Shown piece after piece: positions 31,467 through 40,701 of a stretch of 64,000 nucleotides of DNA. Location: assembly GCA_902588635.1 (NCBI GenBank), contig CACIPW010000001.1:1-64000 (forward strand), in the 5' to 3' direction. Each line of letters opens with the position of its first letter. Position 1 is the first letter of the stretch. The notes under the pieces were generated by a model. The model saw only the letters and a list, made by a program, of their open reading frames with translations, was not told the DNA's origin and searched no databases. The position numbers were made by a program, and so were the translations under genes. The stretch is from an uncultured Pelagibacteraceae bacterium (lineage in GTDB: Bacteria > Pseudomonadota > Alphaproteobacteria > Pelagibacterales > Pelagibacteraceae).

Positions 31467-32228
31467 ATGGAATTTAATAAAGAAAGTATTTTAAATAAAG
31501 TAAAAGCAGCACAACAGTCCACAGTAGTAATGGATGAGGGCTTAAGAGCCTATATGCTTAAAGTATATAATTATATGGCATCAGGCGTGCTATTAACTGG
31601 CATCATAGCATTTATTACTTTCAAATTATCAGCTGTTACAAATACTTCAGGAGATATCGTTGGATTAACTAGCTTTGGAAATGCAATTTTCTTTTCAGGT
31701 TGGAAATGGTTAGTCATGTTAGCTCCACTAGGTATAGTTTTTTATATGAGTTTTGGTATTAACAAAATGAGTGCTTCAAAGGCACAAAGCACATTCTGGG
31801 TTTTTGCAGTGCTTATGGGATTATCACTTTCATGGATATTAATGGTTTACACTAATACAAGTATTGCAAGAGTATTTTTTATAACTTCAGCAACATTTGG
31901 AGCAATGAGTATTTATGGTTATACAACTAAGAGAGATCTTACAAAGCTTGGATCTTTTTTATTTATGGGATTAATAGGAATTATAATTGCCTCTTTGGTA
32001 AATATTTTCCTTAAATCATCAATGATGTATTTTGTGATTTCAATTTTGGGCGTATTAATTTTTGTAGGTTTGACAGCATATGATACTCAAAAGATTAAGA
32101 ATATGTATTCAGCATCTGACAGTGGAGAGATAATAGGAAAAAAAGCTGTCATGGGCGCTTTAACTCTTTATTTAGACTTTATTAATTTATTTATTATGCT
32201 TTTAAGACTTTTTGGTCAAAGAAGATAA
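31467..32228 (+). CDS. Bax inhibitor-1/YccA family membrane protein
   Basis: LRAYMLKVYNYMASGVLLTGIIAF...GLTAYDTQKIKNMY...ALTLYLDFINLFIMLLRLFG. Confidence 0.95.
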   Translation: MEFNKESILNKVKAAQQSTVVMDEGLRAYMLKVYNYMASGVLLTGIIAFITFKLSAVTNTSGDIVGLTSFGNAIFFSGWKWLVMLAPLGIVFYMSFGINKMSASKAQSTFWVFAVLMGLSLSWILMVYTNTSIARVFFITSATFGAMSIYGYTTKRDLTKLGSFLFMGLIGIIIASLVNIFLKSSMMYFVISILGVLIFVGLTAYDTQKIKNMYSASDSGEIIGKKAVMGALTLYLDFINLFIMLLRLFGQRR

Positions 32229-32573
32229 TTATCCAGTTAGTTTTTTCCAATTAGTATTTTTTAACATATTATCCAAATCGTTTGAATTTTTTAGAATTTT
32301 ACCTTTAGAGTCGGTAACTAAATACTTTAAATTTTTGCTGCTTGGTTTAAAGTTTTTACAAATTTTGTACATGGCATTTTCAGTTGCATTTTTAAAAACA
32401 CTAAAACCAACTTGTCGATTTGATATTGTTAAACCATAGTCTTTCCAAGATCCTCTGGACACCATTTGGGCATATAAATTTAATATAATTTTTAACTCAT
32501 CTTTCTCAAAAAAATATTTTTCTTCAATATTTTTTGATGAATTATTAATTACTAATCTTAAATTTCTATTCAT
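32229..32573 (-). CDS. DUF2794-like protein
   Basis: FEKDELKIILNLYAQMVSRGSWKDYGLTISNRQVGFSVFKNATENAMYKI. Confidence 0.75.
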   Translation of the reverse strand: MNRNLRLVINNSSKNIEEKYFFEKDELKIILNLYAQMVSRGSWKDYGLTISNRQVGFSVFKNATENAMYKICKNFKPSSKNLKYLVTDSKGKILKNSNDLDNMLKNTNWKKLTG

Positions 32574-33117
32574 TAATTTTATATTTGTTTATTAAAGGGA
32601 TCTGAAATGCTGTAAAAATAAAAGTAATTGGCAATAAACCCCAAACTTTAAAGTTGACCCAAAATTCTTCTGATTGAGTTCGCCATACACATTCATTTAA
32701 TATTGCTATACCAAAGAAAAAATATACCCATCTTTTATTTAATAGGTCCCAACCTTTTGACGTTAAAGGTAAAGATTTGCCCATTATTTTTTTTAAAATA
32801 GGTTCATCTGTAAAAAATTTTCCAAAAAGTAAAGTTAAACCAAATAGAACATTAATGATTGTTGGTTTAATGTATAAAAAAATAGCATTATCAAAATAAA
32901 TTGTTAATCCACCAAATAAAGTTATTAAAATTCCACTAACCAGCGGAACCATTGGGATTTTTTTTTCTATTATCCACACAACAAATAAAGAAATTAAAGT
33001 TGCTATTATAAATGGAGGTATTGCTATTTTGAGATCTTTATCACTATTATAATAGAAGAAGAAAAAGACCACCAAAGGCCCAAAGTCTGTGACAAATTTA
33101 ACAAAAGATTTATTCAC
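32566..33117 (-). CDS. Inner membrane-spanning septation protein A (YciB/IspZ family)
   Basis: VKFVTDFGPLVVFFFFYYNSD...IAILNECVWRTQSEEFWVNFKVWGLLPITFIF. Confidence 0.93.
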   Translation of the reverse strand: MNKSFVKFVTDFGPLVVFFFFYYNSDKDLKIAIPPFIIATLISLFVVWIIEKKIPMVPLVSGILITLFGGLTIYFDNAIFLYIKPTIINVLFGLTLLFGKFFTDEPILKKIMGKSLPLTSKGWDLLNKRWVYFFFGIAILNECVWRTQSEEFWVNFKVWGLLPITFIFTAFQIPLINKYKINE

Positions 33118-33194
33118 AATTAGATATTAACAGATTAACAAAACTTTTATATTTTTTTATTGATTTTTTTTCTTAAATATTCATTATAAAAATA

Positions 33195-33515
33195 ATGGCA
33201 ATTCAGAAAGCAAAGTTTTCAATAGGAGATATAGTTAAACATAAGCACTTTGATTTTAGAGGTGTTATATATGATGTGGATTTTGAATTTAACAATTCTG
33301 AAGAATGGTACCAGTCCATTCCTAAAAATGTTAGACCAAGAAAAGATCAGCCATTTTATCATTTGCTTGCAGAAAATGATGAGATAACTTATGAGGCTTA
33401 TGTTTCAGAACAAAACTTACTTAATGATGATTCTGATGAGCCAATTAAACATCCTTTAATCAATGAGATATTTTCAGGAAGAAAAGGATCAACTTATTTT
33501 AAACCATCTAATTAA
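33195..33515 (+). CDS. hspQ: Heat shock protein HspQ
   Basis: KFSIGDIVKHKHFDFRGVIYDVDFEFNNSEEWYQSIP...QPFYHLLAEN. Confidence 0.93.
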   Translation: MAIQKAKFSIGDIVKHKHFDFRGVIYDVDFEFNNSEEWYQSIPKNVRPRKDQPFYHLLAENDEITYEAYVSEQNLLNDDSDEPIKHPLINEIFSGRKGSTYFKPSN

Positions 33516-33583
33516 ACTGTAAGTCACTTTTTAAACACATTTACCGCAAATCTTAGACATAACATTTTTTTAATATTAGCTAT

Positions 33584-33653
33584 ATTCTGATCAGGAATGC
33601 ATTCGTTTCCCTTATATTATCTCCCTCAGCATTCTTGATCGGAATTTTTTTTT
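33584..33653 (+). ncRNA. Candidate small RNA or terminator: 17-bp stem, 28-nt C-rich loop, U9 tract
   Basis: ATTCTGATCAGGAATGC (33584-33600) pairs with GCATTCTTGATCGGAAT (33629-33645), including two G-U pairs; T run 33645-33653. Confidence 0.5.
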
Positions 33654-33699
33654 AAATAATATTTAAAAAATCTTCTTTGTTAATATATATAATCTTCGA

Positions 33700-34407
33700 A
33701 TGTTTAACTTCTTTGATTTAGGAAAAATCTTTGAAATTTCTTCAAGATCAACAAAGTATGTATTTTTTTTATTTATAATTGTATTAATTATAGGTTTAAC
33801 TGAAGCTCTATTTTTATCTCCAGAAGATTATAAACAAAGCCATTCTGTAAGAATTATGTATGTTCATGTTCCAGCTGCCTGGATGGCTCTTGGCATATTT
33901 TCTATGATAACTTTTTTATCAGTAGGTACTTTTATTTTTAAAAATAAAAATTTTTTCTTAATATCAAAAAGCTTAGCGCCATCAGGATTTATTTTTAACA
34001 TAATTGCTTTAATAACAGGATCAATATGGGGAAAACCAACATGGGGAACTTGGTGGGCGTGGGACGCAAGAATAACGTCCATGCTTATTTTAGCTTTATT
34101 TTATTTTATGTATTTATTGTCATGGAGAATTATAGAAAATAAAAATAATGCTATTAAAATAAGCTCTTTAATTATAATAGTTGGAGCTATTAATGTTCCA
34201 ATAATAAAGTTTTCTGTTAATTGGTGGAACACTTTACATCAGGGCCCATCATTAAAAATTATGAGCGATACAACCATTCATTCATCTATGTTAATACCAT
34301 TAGGCATTATGACTGCGGCATTTGCTCTATTCTCTTTGTTGATTTTTTTGATGAAATTTAATACGGAAATGATAAGGATTAAAAATAAAGGATTAGATAG
34401 ATTATGA
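33700..34407 (+). CDS. ccmC: Heme ABC exporter permease CcmC
   Basis: HVPAAWMALG...GKPTWGTWWAWDARITSMLIL (WWD motif). Confidence 0.96.
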   Translation: MFNFFDLGKIFEISSRSTKYVFFLFIIVLIIGLTEALFLSPEDYKQSHSVRIMYVHVPAAWMALGIFSMITFLSVGTFIFKNKNFFLISKSLAPSGFIFNIIALITGSIWGKPTWGTWWAWDARITSMLILALFYFMYLLSWRIIENKNNAIKISSLIIIVGAINVPIIKFSVNWWNTLHQGPSLKIMSDTTIHSSMLIPLGIMTAAFALFSLLIFLMKFNTEMIRIKNKGLDRL

Positions 34408-34637
34408 TCAATGAGATAATTTCAATGAACGGGTACGGACCATATGTTTGGTCAGCTTTTATATTTACCCTTGTAAGTTTTGCATCATTATATTTGGTAA
34501 CGAAACTTCAGCTGCTAAAAGAACAAAAAAAATATATTGTTAAATTTGGCTCATTAAGCAAAGCTAAGACTGCTGTTGTTAGAGAACAAAAAATAAATAA
34601 AGAGATACTGCTAAATTCTGTAATTACTAAAATTTAA
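34404..34637 (+). CDS. ccmD: Heme exporter protein CcmD
   Basis: Small single-TM protein, [23 protein letters not shown]; located between ccmC and ccmE. Confidence 0.8.
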   Translation: MINEIISMNGYGPYVWSAFIFTLVSFASLYLVTKLQLLKEQKKYIVKFGSLSKAKTAVVREQKINKEILLNSVITKI

Positions 34638-34653
34638 CTTTAAATCCCAAAAA

Positions 34654-35070
34654 ATGGTACAAAAAGTTAAATTAAGAATAGTATTTTTATTAGCACTTGT
34701 TTTATCTATAATTTTATCTGTTTTTTTAATTCTCAAATCTTTAGAAAAAGATGTAGTATTTTTTCTTTCTCCTACTGATATTAAAAATTTAGAAGAAATT
34801 GAATCAAAAAAAATTAGAGTTGGAGGAATGGTAAAAAAAAATTCTATAAGTATTAATTCTGAAAAAATTAATTTTATAGTAACTGACTTTAAAAATGAGA
34901 TTAACGTTAGTTATTCGGGATCTGTGCCAAATTTATTTTCAGAAAATAAAGGAGTTGTAGCCGAAGGATTTTTGCAAGATAGAAATTATTTAAGAGCAGT
35001 TAAAATTTTGGCAAAGCATGATGAAAATTATATGCCACCAGAAGTAAAAGAAGCTTTGGGAGATAAATAA
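34654..35070 (+). CDS. ccmE: Cytochrome c maturation protein CcmE
   Basis: C-terminal [13 protein letters not shown] heme-binding His motif. Confidence 0.95.
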   Translation: MVQKVKLRIVFLLALVLSIILSVFLILKSLEKDVVFFLSPTDIKNLEEIESKKIRVGGMVKKNSISINSEKINFIVTDFKNEINVSYSGSVPNLFSENKGVVAEGFLQDRNYLRAVKILAKHDENYMPPEVKEALGDK

Positions 35071-35071
35071 A

Positions 35072-36952
35072 TTGTTAGCTAATCATATAGGTCACTATTC
35101 TTTGGTTATGGGGTTGATGGCTTCAATTCTAATTTTTTTGCTATCATTAAAAAGTTATAAATTAAAAACTATTGATAAGCGTATTTTTTCAATATCATTT
35201 TTACAACTTTTTTTTGTACTAATTAGTTTTACGAGTTTGGTTATTTGTTTTGTTATATCTGATTTTAGCAATGAAACAGTTTTTAATAATTCTCATACCC
35301 AGAAGCCTATTTTTTATAAAATTTCTGGCACCTGGGGCAATCATGAAGGAAGTTTACTACTTTGGTTATTGGTTTTAACTTTATTTTTGATTTTATTCTT
35401 AATTAATTCTAAGAAAGAATTAAAAAGATACAGAATTTTAACTATAACTTTTCAACAGATAATTATTATTGGTTTTTTTTTATTTGTTTTAATAACTTCT
35501 AATCCTTTTAACTATTTATTTCCCAGACCAATTGAAGGATTGGGTCTTAATCCAATTTTACAAGATCCGGCCTTAGCAATTCATCCTCCGATTTTATACG
35601 TAGGCTATGTAGGTTCTTCATTAATTTTTTCCGCGACACTTGCTGCAGTAATTGAAAATTATATCTCAAAAGATTGGGCAAAAAATATTAAAATTTGGAT
35701 TTTAATTTCTTGGGTTTTTTTAACTATTGGAATTATGGTTGGTTCGATCTGGGCTTATTATGAACTTGGTTGGGGTGGCTTTTGGTTCTGGGATCCAGTT
35801 GAAAATGTATCATTGATGCCATGGATTTGTTTAACTGCCTTACTTCATTGTGTTTTAGTACTTGAAAAAAGAGAACTTTTAAAGTCTTGGACGATTATTT
35901 TATCAATAGCAACTTTTACTTTAAGTATGTGTGGAACATTTTTAGTAAGGTCGGGGATATTAAACTCAGTGCATACATTTGCAAATGATCCATCAAGAGG
36001 TATTTTTATTTTATGTTTTTTATTTTTTTTAATAACAATTTCTTTAATTATTTTTTTTATTTTTAATAAGGAAAAACAAAAAGATTATAAAAAAATTTAT
36101 TTTTTTAGCAAGGAGGTTTCAATTTTAGTAAATAATTGGTTTTTAATGTATTTTTTATCTGTTGTGTTGATTGGAACTTTATATCCAATTTTTTTAGAAG
36201 TTTTAATTGATCATAAAATTTCTGTTGGTCCACCATTTTATAATAAGTTAATAGTGCCATTTTTAATATTTTTTCTTATTTTTATGTCTCTAGGACCTAA
36301 TTTAAAATGGATTAAAGAAACGAATGTTAAAAATAAATTTCAACTTATTATATTTTTTTTTATTTCCTTAATAATATCTCTTCTAATCTATAAAAAAATT
36401 GGTCAAACGAACTTAATTAACACTGCTTTAATAGCAGCGTCTTTATATTTATTTATAGTCACTATTAAAGATTTTTTTTCTAAAGAGTTATACAATTTTT
36501 CAAAAAAAATATCTCATTTTGGTTTTAGTTTATTAATTTTAAGCATTTTACTTAATGGAATTTTATCTAGTGAAGCTATAATAAATTTAAAAGTAGGTGA
36601 AAAATTTACTTTTAAAAATGAAAAAATATTCTTTAAATCTATTGAGAATAATAAAAAAGAAAATTATCAGTCAGTTGTTGGCTATTTTACAGTTGAGGAT
36701 GATAAAAAAAATATTTTTCTGTTTAAACCCGAATTAAGGATTTATGACCAACCAGCAGTAATTACTAGTGAAGCAGATATTAAAACGACTTTATTTAGAG
36801 ACAAATTTTTAGTTATGAACACAATTAAAGGAAATGAATATTTTAATGTAAGATATCAAGTTAAACCATTTATGATCTGGATTTGGATATCGACTTTGTT
36901 GTTGGCTATTGGAGGATTTTTAAGTTTATATAACAGGCTACATGAAAAATAA
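35072..36952 (+). CDS. ccmF: Cytochrome c maturation protein CcmF
   Basis: GWGGFWFWDPVENVSLMPW; TTG start. Confidence 0.96.
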   Translation: MLANHIGHYSLVMGLMASILIFLLSLKSYKLKTIDKRIFSISFLQLFFVLISFTSLVICFVISDFSNETVFNNSHTQKPIFYKISGTWGNHEGSLLLWLLVLTLFLILFLINSKKELKRYRILTITFQQIIIIGFFLFVLITSNPFNYLFPRPIEGLGLNPILQDPALAIHPPILYVGYVGSSLIFSATLAAVIENYISKDWAKNIKIWILISWVFLTIGIMVGSIWAYYELGWGGFWFWDPVENVSLMPWICLTALLHCVLVLEKRELLKSWTIILSIATFTLSMCGTFLVRSGILNSVHTFANDPSRGIFILCFLFFLITISLIIFFIFNKEKQKDYKKIYFFSKEVSILVNNWFLMYFLSVVLIGTLYPIFLEVLIDHKISVGPPFYNKLIVPFLIFFLIFMSLGPNLKWIKETNVKNKFQLIIFFFISLIISLLIYKKIGQTNLINTALIAASLYLFIVTIKDFFSKELYNFSKKISHFGFSLLILSILLNGILSSEAIINLKVGEKFTFKNEKIFFKSIENNKKENYQSVVGYFTVEDDKKNIFLFKPELRIYDQPAVITSEADIKTTLFRDKFLVMNTIKGNEYFNVRYQVKPFMIWIWISTLLLAIGGFLSLYNRLHEK

Positions 36953-37463
36953 AATTTTAATTATTTTATTAGTATTTTTTTTAAGCTTTTGTTTTTTTGT
37001 ATTGTTTAAAAGTTTAGAAAGTTCGAATGTTTATGTACCAGAAAAAAAAGAAGATAGACAACTAGCCGAATTTGTATCTGAAGATTTTTTTACTAAAAAA
37101 AAAATTACATCGAATGAAATATTTCAAGGTAGCGATTATTATATTTTAAATATATGGGCTAGTTGGTGTGCTCCTTGTAGGAAAGAACATCCTCAATTAA
37201 TGAAACTAAGTAAAAATTCTTCAATTAAACTTGTAGGTTTAAACTATAAAGATAATCCTAAAAATGCAAAAAAATTATTAAAAGAACTAGGAAATCCTTT
37301 TTCTATTATTATAGTTGATCAAAGTGGAGCCCTATCAATTGAGTTTGGTGGTTATGGCATACCAGAAACTTTTTTGATCAATAAAGATAAAAAAATAATT
37401 AAAACTTTTATTGGAAATTTAAGTAATGATTCGGTAAGACAAATTAATTCAATTGTAAAATGA
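36942..37463 (+). CDS. ccmG: Thiol:disulfide interchange protein CcmG/DsbE
   Basis: NIWASWCAPCRKEHPQL. Confidence 0.93.
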   Translation: MKNKILIILLVFFLSFCFFVLFKSLESSNVYVPEKKEDRQLAEFVSEDFFTKKKITSNEIFQGSDYYILNIWASWCAPCRKEHPQLMKLSKNSSIKLVGLNYKDNPKNAKKLLKELGNPFSIIIVDQSGALSIEFGGYGIPETFLINKDKKIIKTFIGNLSNDSVRQINSIVK

Positions 37464-37831
37464 AATTATCAAAAATATTTTTTGTATTATTTGTTATGTT
37501 AAATTTTTTTTCTATTTCTTTTGCAGAGAAAAATGATCAACTTACAATTAAAATTTCAAAAAATTTGAGATGTTTAATTTGTCAGGGACAGTCAATTTAT
37601 GACTCCCAATCTGATTTTGCAGTTAGCATGAAGATTCTGATAAATAAAAAAATTGAGCAAGGATTAAGTGAGAAAGAAATTTATGAGCTTCTCAAAGATA
37701 AATATGGAGAATGGATTGTTTATGACACAAGTTTTAACAAAAATACGTTTATTCTATGGGGATTGCCAGTATTGTTATTTTTTTTAGGAGGTGCAATAAT
37801 ACTTAGAAAATTAGTGTTTCGAAAGGTTTAA
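37460..37831 (+). CDS. ccmH: Cytochrome c maturation protein CcmH
   Basis: NLRCLICQGQSIYDSQSDFA (LRCxxCQ). Confidence 0.95.
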   Translation: MKLSKIFFVLFVMLNFFSISFAEKNDQLTIKISKNLRCLICQGQSIYDSQSDFAVSMKILINKKIEQGLSEKEIYELLKDKYGEWIVYDTSFNKNTFILWGLPVLLFFLGGAIILRKLVFRKV

Positions 37832-37861
37832 CTATATGCAGAAAAGATATAAAAATAATAT

Positions 37862-38389
37862 ATGAAACTAAAATTTATAAAAAAATATTTTTTTCTAGTT
37901 AACATTTTTTTATTAATGTCTTTACCTTTAAAAAGTGAAGAAGTTAAAAAAATTTCAGGTAATGAACATGAATTTAACTTTTATACTGGTATGTTCGATT
38001 TTAGTGACGCTGGTAAGAGATCTACAATATTTGGTTTTCAACATCAAAACGAAAACCTTATAAGAGAAAGTTTTTTAGGCACTCTTTCACCAGTTACAGG
38101 AGCTTTAATTACTCAGGATAGTGCTAGTTATTTTTATACAGGTATCCAAGCAATGTACAAAGTTGGAAATATTAATATAACACCAAGCTTCACTCCCGGA
38201 ATATACAACCAGGGCGACGGTAAAGACCTAGGACACATGGTAGAATTTAAAAGTGAAGTTCAGTTATCATTAGACTTACCAAAAGAAAGTCAATTTGGTT
38301 TTTCATATAATCATTTATCTAATGCAAGTTTAGGAGATAAAAATCCAGGAGCAAATAGTTATATGTTTAATTTTCTTAAAAAATTTTAA
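37862..38389 (+). CDS. Acyloxyacyl hydrolase / lipid A deacylase (PagL-like) outer-membrane protein
   Basis: Signal peptide; C-terminal FSYNHLSNASLGDKNPGANSYMFNF resembles PagL H-S-N/G-N motif. Confidence 0.75.
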   Translation: MKLKFIKKYFFLVNIFLLMSLPLKSEEVKKISGNEHEFNFYTGMFDFSDAGKRSTIFGFQHQNENLIRESFLGTLSPVTGALITQDSASYFYTGIQAMYKVGNINITPSFTPGIYNQGDGKDLGHMVEFKSEVQLSLDLPKESQFGFSYNHLSNASLGDKNPGANSYMFNFLKKF

Positions 38390-38397
38390 ACAAGACT

Positions 38398-39552
38398 ATG
38401 AAATTAAAGGACTGTCATAATTTTGATGACTTCCGTAAATTAGCAAAAAAAAAACTACCATCTCCAATTTTTCATTATATCGATGGCGCAGCAGATGATG
38501 AAATTACATACAAAAGAAATACCAGTTCATTCAATGATGTTGATCTAGTTCCAAATGTATTAAGAGGAGTAGAACAAGTAGATTTATCGACAACTGTATT
38601 TGGTAAGAAATTAGATCTTCCTCTTTATTGCGCACCAACAGCTTTACAAAGACTTTTTCATTACGACGGAGAAAGAGCAGTAGGAAAAGCGGCTCAAAAA
38701 TTTAATACTATGTTTGGAGTATCTGCTTTATCAACAGTAAGCGTTGAAGAAATAGCTTCATTAATTGATACGCCAAAAATGTTCCAATTTTATTTTCATA
38801 AAGACAGAGGTTTGAATGATGCAGTAATGGAAAGAGCAAAAGCAGCTAAGTTTGATGTAATGGCACTAACTGTTGATACTATTACAGGAGGAAATCGTGA
38901 AAGAGATTTAAGAACTGGTTTTACTTCACCTCCAAAACTAACATTATCTAGTCTTTTTAGCTTTGCTTCAAAACCTATGTGGGGCATTAATTATTTAACA
39001 AAAGGTAAATTTGAACTACCTCACCTTCAGGATTATGTTGGCGAGGGAACTAGCACCGCAGTATCAATTGGAAATTATTTTTCAACCATGTTGGATCAAT
39101 CAATGAACTGGAATGATGCTGAAAAGCTTTGTTCTAAATGGGGAGGTCATTTTGCGTTAAAGGGAATAATGAGTGTTGAAGATGCAAAGCGCGCAGTAGA
39201 TATTGGTTGTACAGGAATAATGGTTTCAAATCACGGAGGAAGACAACTTGATGGTTCAAGATCTCCATTTGATCAATTAGCAGAAATAGTTGATGCTGTT
39301 GGAGATAAAATTGATGTGATTTGCGAAGGGGGAATTCAGAGAGGTACTCATATACTTAAGGCATTATCAATAGGAGCAAAAGCATGTTCAGGGGGAAGAC
39401 TTTATCTTTATGCATTGGCTGCCGCAGGACAAGCTGGTGTAGAAAGAGCATTAACTCAATATCGTGCCGAATTAGAAAGAGACATGAAACTTATGGGATG
39501 TACTAAAATAAGCGAATTAAGTAGAAATAATTTAAGATTTAGAAAAAAATGA
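38398..39552 (+). CDS. FMN-dependent alpha-hydroxy-acid oxidase/dehydrogenase (copy 1)
   Basis: GIMVSNHGGRQLDGSRSPFDQLAEIVDAVG; KLPSPIFHYIDGAADDE. Confidence 0.94.
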   Translation: MKLKDCHNFDDFRKLAKKKLPSPIFHYIDGAADDEITYKRNTSSFNDVDLVPNVLRGVEQVDLSTTVFGKKLDLPLYCAPTALQRLFHYDGERAVGKAAQKFNTMFGVSALSTVSVEEIASLIDTPKMFQFYFHKDRGLNDAVMERAKAAKFDVMALTVDTITGGNRERDLRTGFTSPPKLTLSSLFSFASKPMWGINYLTKGKFELPHLQDYVGEGTSTAVSIGNYFSTMLDQSMNWNDAEKLCSKWGGHFALKGIMSVEDAKRAVDIGCTGIMVSNHGGRQLDGSRSPFDQLAEIVDAVGDKIDVICEGGIQRGTHILKALSIGAKACSGGRLYLYALAAAGQAGVERALTQYRAELERDMKLMGCTKISELSRNNLRFRKK

Positions 39553-40700
39553 AATTATCAAATTGTCATAATTATAATGACTTTAGAAAATTAGCCAAAA
39601 AAAAGTTACCATCACCAATTTTTCATTACATTGATGGGGGATCTGATGATGAGTCCACTCTAAATAGAAATACAGATTCATTTAATGATTATGATTTAGT
39701 TCCAAATGTTTTAGCTGGTGTATCTAATATTGATATGTCTACCACTGTACTAGGGGAAAAAATTGATTTTCCTTTGTTCCCTGCTGCAACAGCAATGCAT
39801 AGACTTTATCATCATGAAGGGGAAAGAGCTTCAGCAAAAGCCGTAGAGAAAGTGGGAACAATTTTTGGCCTGTCAACAATGAGTACAGTGAGCATAGAAG
39901 AAATTTCAACAATTAACAAAGGTCCAAAATTATTTCAGCTTTACATTCATAAAGATAGAGGGCTCACAGATAATTTATTAGAAAGATGTAAAAAAGCTGG
40001 TTTTACCAGCATGTGTTTAACCGTTGATACTGTTGTTGCTGGAAATAGAGAGAGAGACAGAAGAACAGGATTTACAACTCCTCCAAAATTAACTCTAGGT
40101 AGTCTTTTAAGTTTTGCACTGCATCCAGGCTGGACAATAAATCATTTAATTCACGAAAAATTTAAATTAGCAAACATTATTCACATGACTCAAAAAGGAA
40201 CCAGTATAGATAAATCAGTTATTGATTATATAAATGAACAATTTGATTCTGCAATGAACTGGAAAGATGCAGAGTATTGTGTAAAAAAATGGAATGGACC
40301 CTTTGCTTTAAAAGGTGTTATGAGTGTTGAAGATGCAAAAAAAGCAATTGATATTGGTTGCACAGCTATAATGATTTCTAATCACGGTGGCAGACAATTA
40401 GATGGTTCAAGAGCACCTCTTGATCAACTTTCTGAAATAGTAGATGCAGTTGGAGGTAAAATCGAGGTAATACTTGATGGAGGAGTTAGAAGAGGAACTC
40501 ATGTACTCAAAGCTTTATGTTTAGGAGCAAAAGCATGTAGTTTTGGAAAAGGTTATTTATTTGCTTTAGCGGCTGGAGGACAAAAAGGTGTAGAAAAAAT
40601 TTTGGAAAATATGAAAACTGAAATTAATCGTGATATGAAATTGATGGGATGTAAAAATGTGGGAGAGTTAAACAGATCAAAATTAATTCATAGAAAATAA
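39549..40700 (+). CDS. FMN-dependent alpha-hydroxy-acid oxidase/dehydrogenase (copy 2)
   Basis: Closely similar paralogue of upstream gene; AIMISNHGGRQLDGSRAPLDQLSEIVDAVG. Confidence 0.94.
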   Translation: MKLSNCHNYNDFRKLAKKKLPSPIFHYIDGGSDDESTLNRNTDSFNDYDLVPNVLAGVSNIDMSTTVLGEKIDFPLFPAATAMHRLYHHEGERASAKAVEKVGTIFGLSTMSTVSIEEISTINKGPKLFQLYIHKDRGLTDNLLERCKKAGFTSMCLTVDTVVAGNRERDRRTGFTTPPKLTLGSLLSFALHPGWTINHLIHEKFKLANIIHMTQKGTSIDKSVIDYINEQFDSAMNWKDAEYCVKKWNGPFALKGVMSVEDAKKAIDIGCTAIMISNHGGRQLDGSRAPLDQLSEIVDAVGGKIEVILDGGVRRGTHVLKALCLGAKACSFGKGYLFALAAGGQKGVEKILENMKTEINRDMKLMGCKNVGELNRSKLIHRK

Positions 40701-40701
40701 A

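Noticed and set aside
33195-33700. Treating the hspQ-ccmC hairpin as a simple terminator only
   Set aside because: Not fully excluded, but the 28-nt structured/C-rich loop and long stem starting ~70 nt after hspQ make an sRNA worth testing, so it was kept as a finding rather than dismissed.
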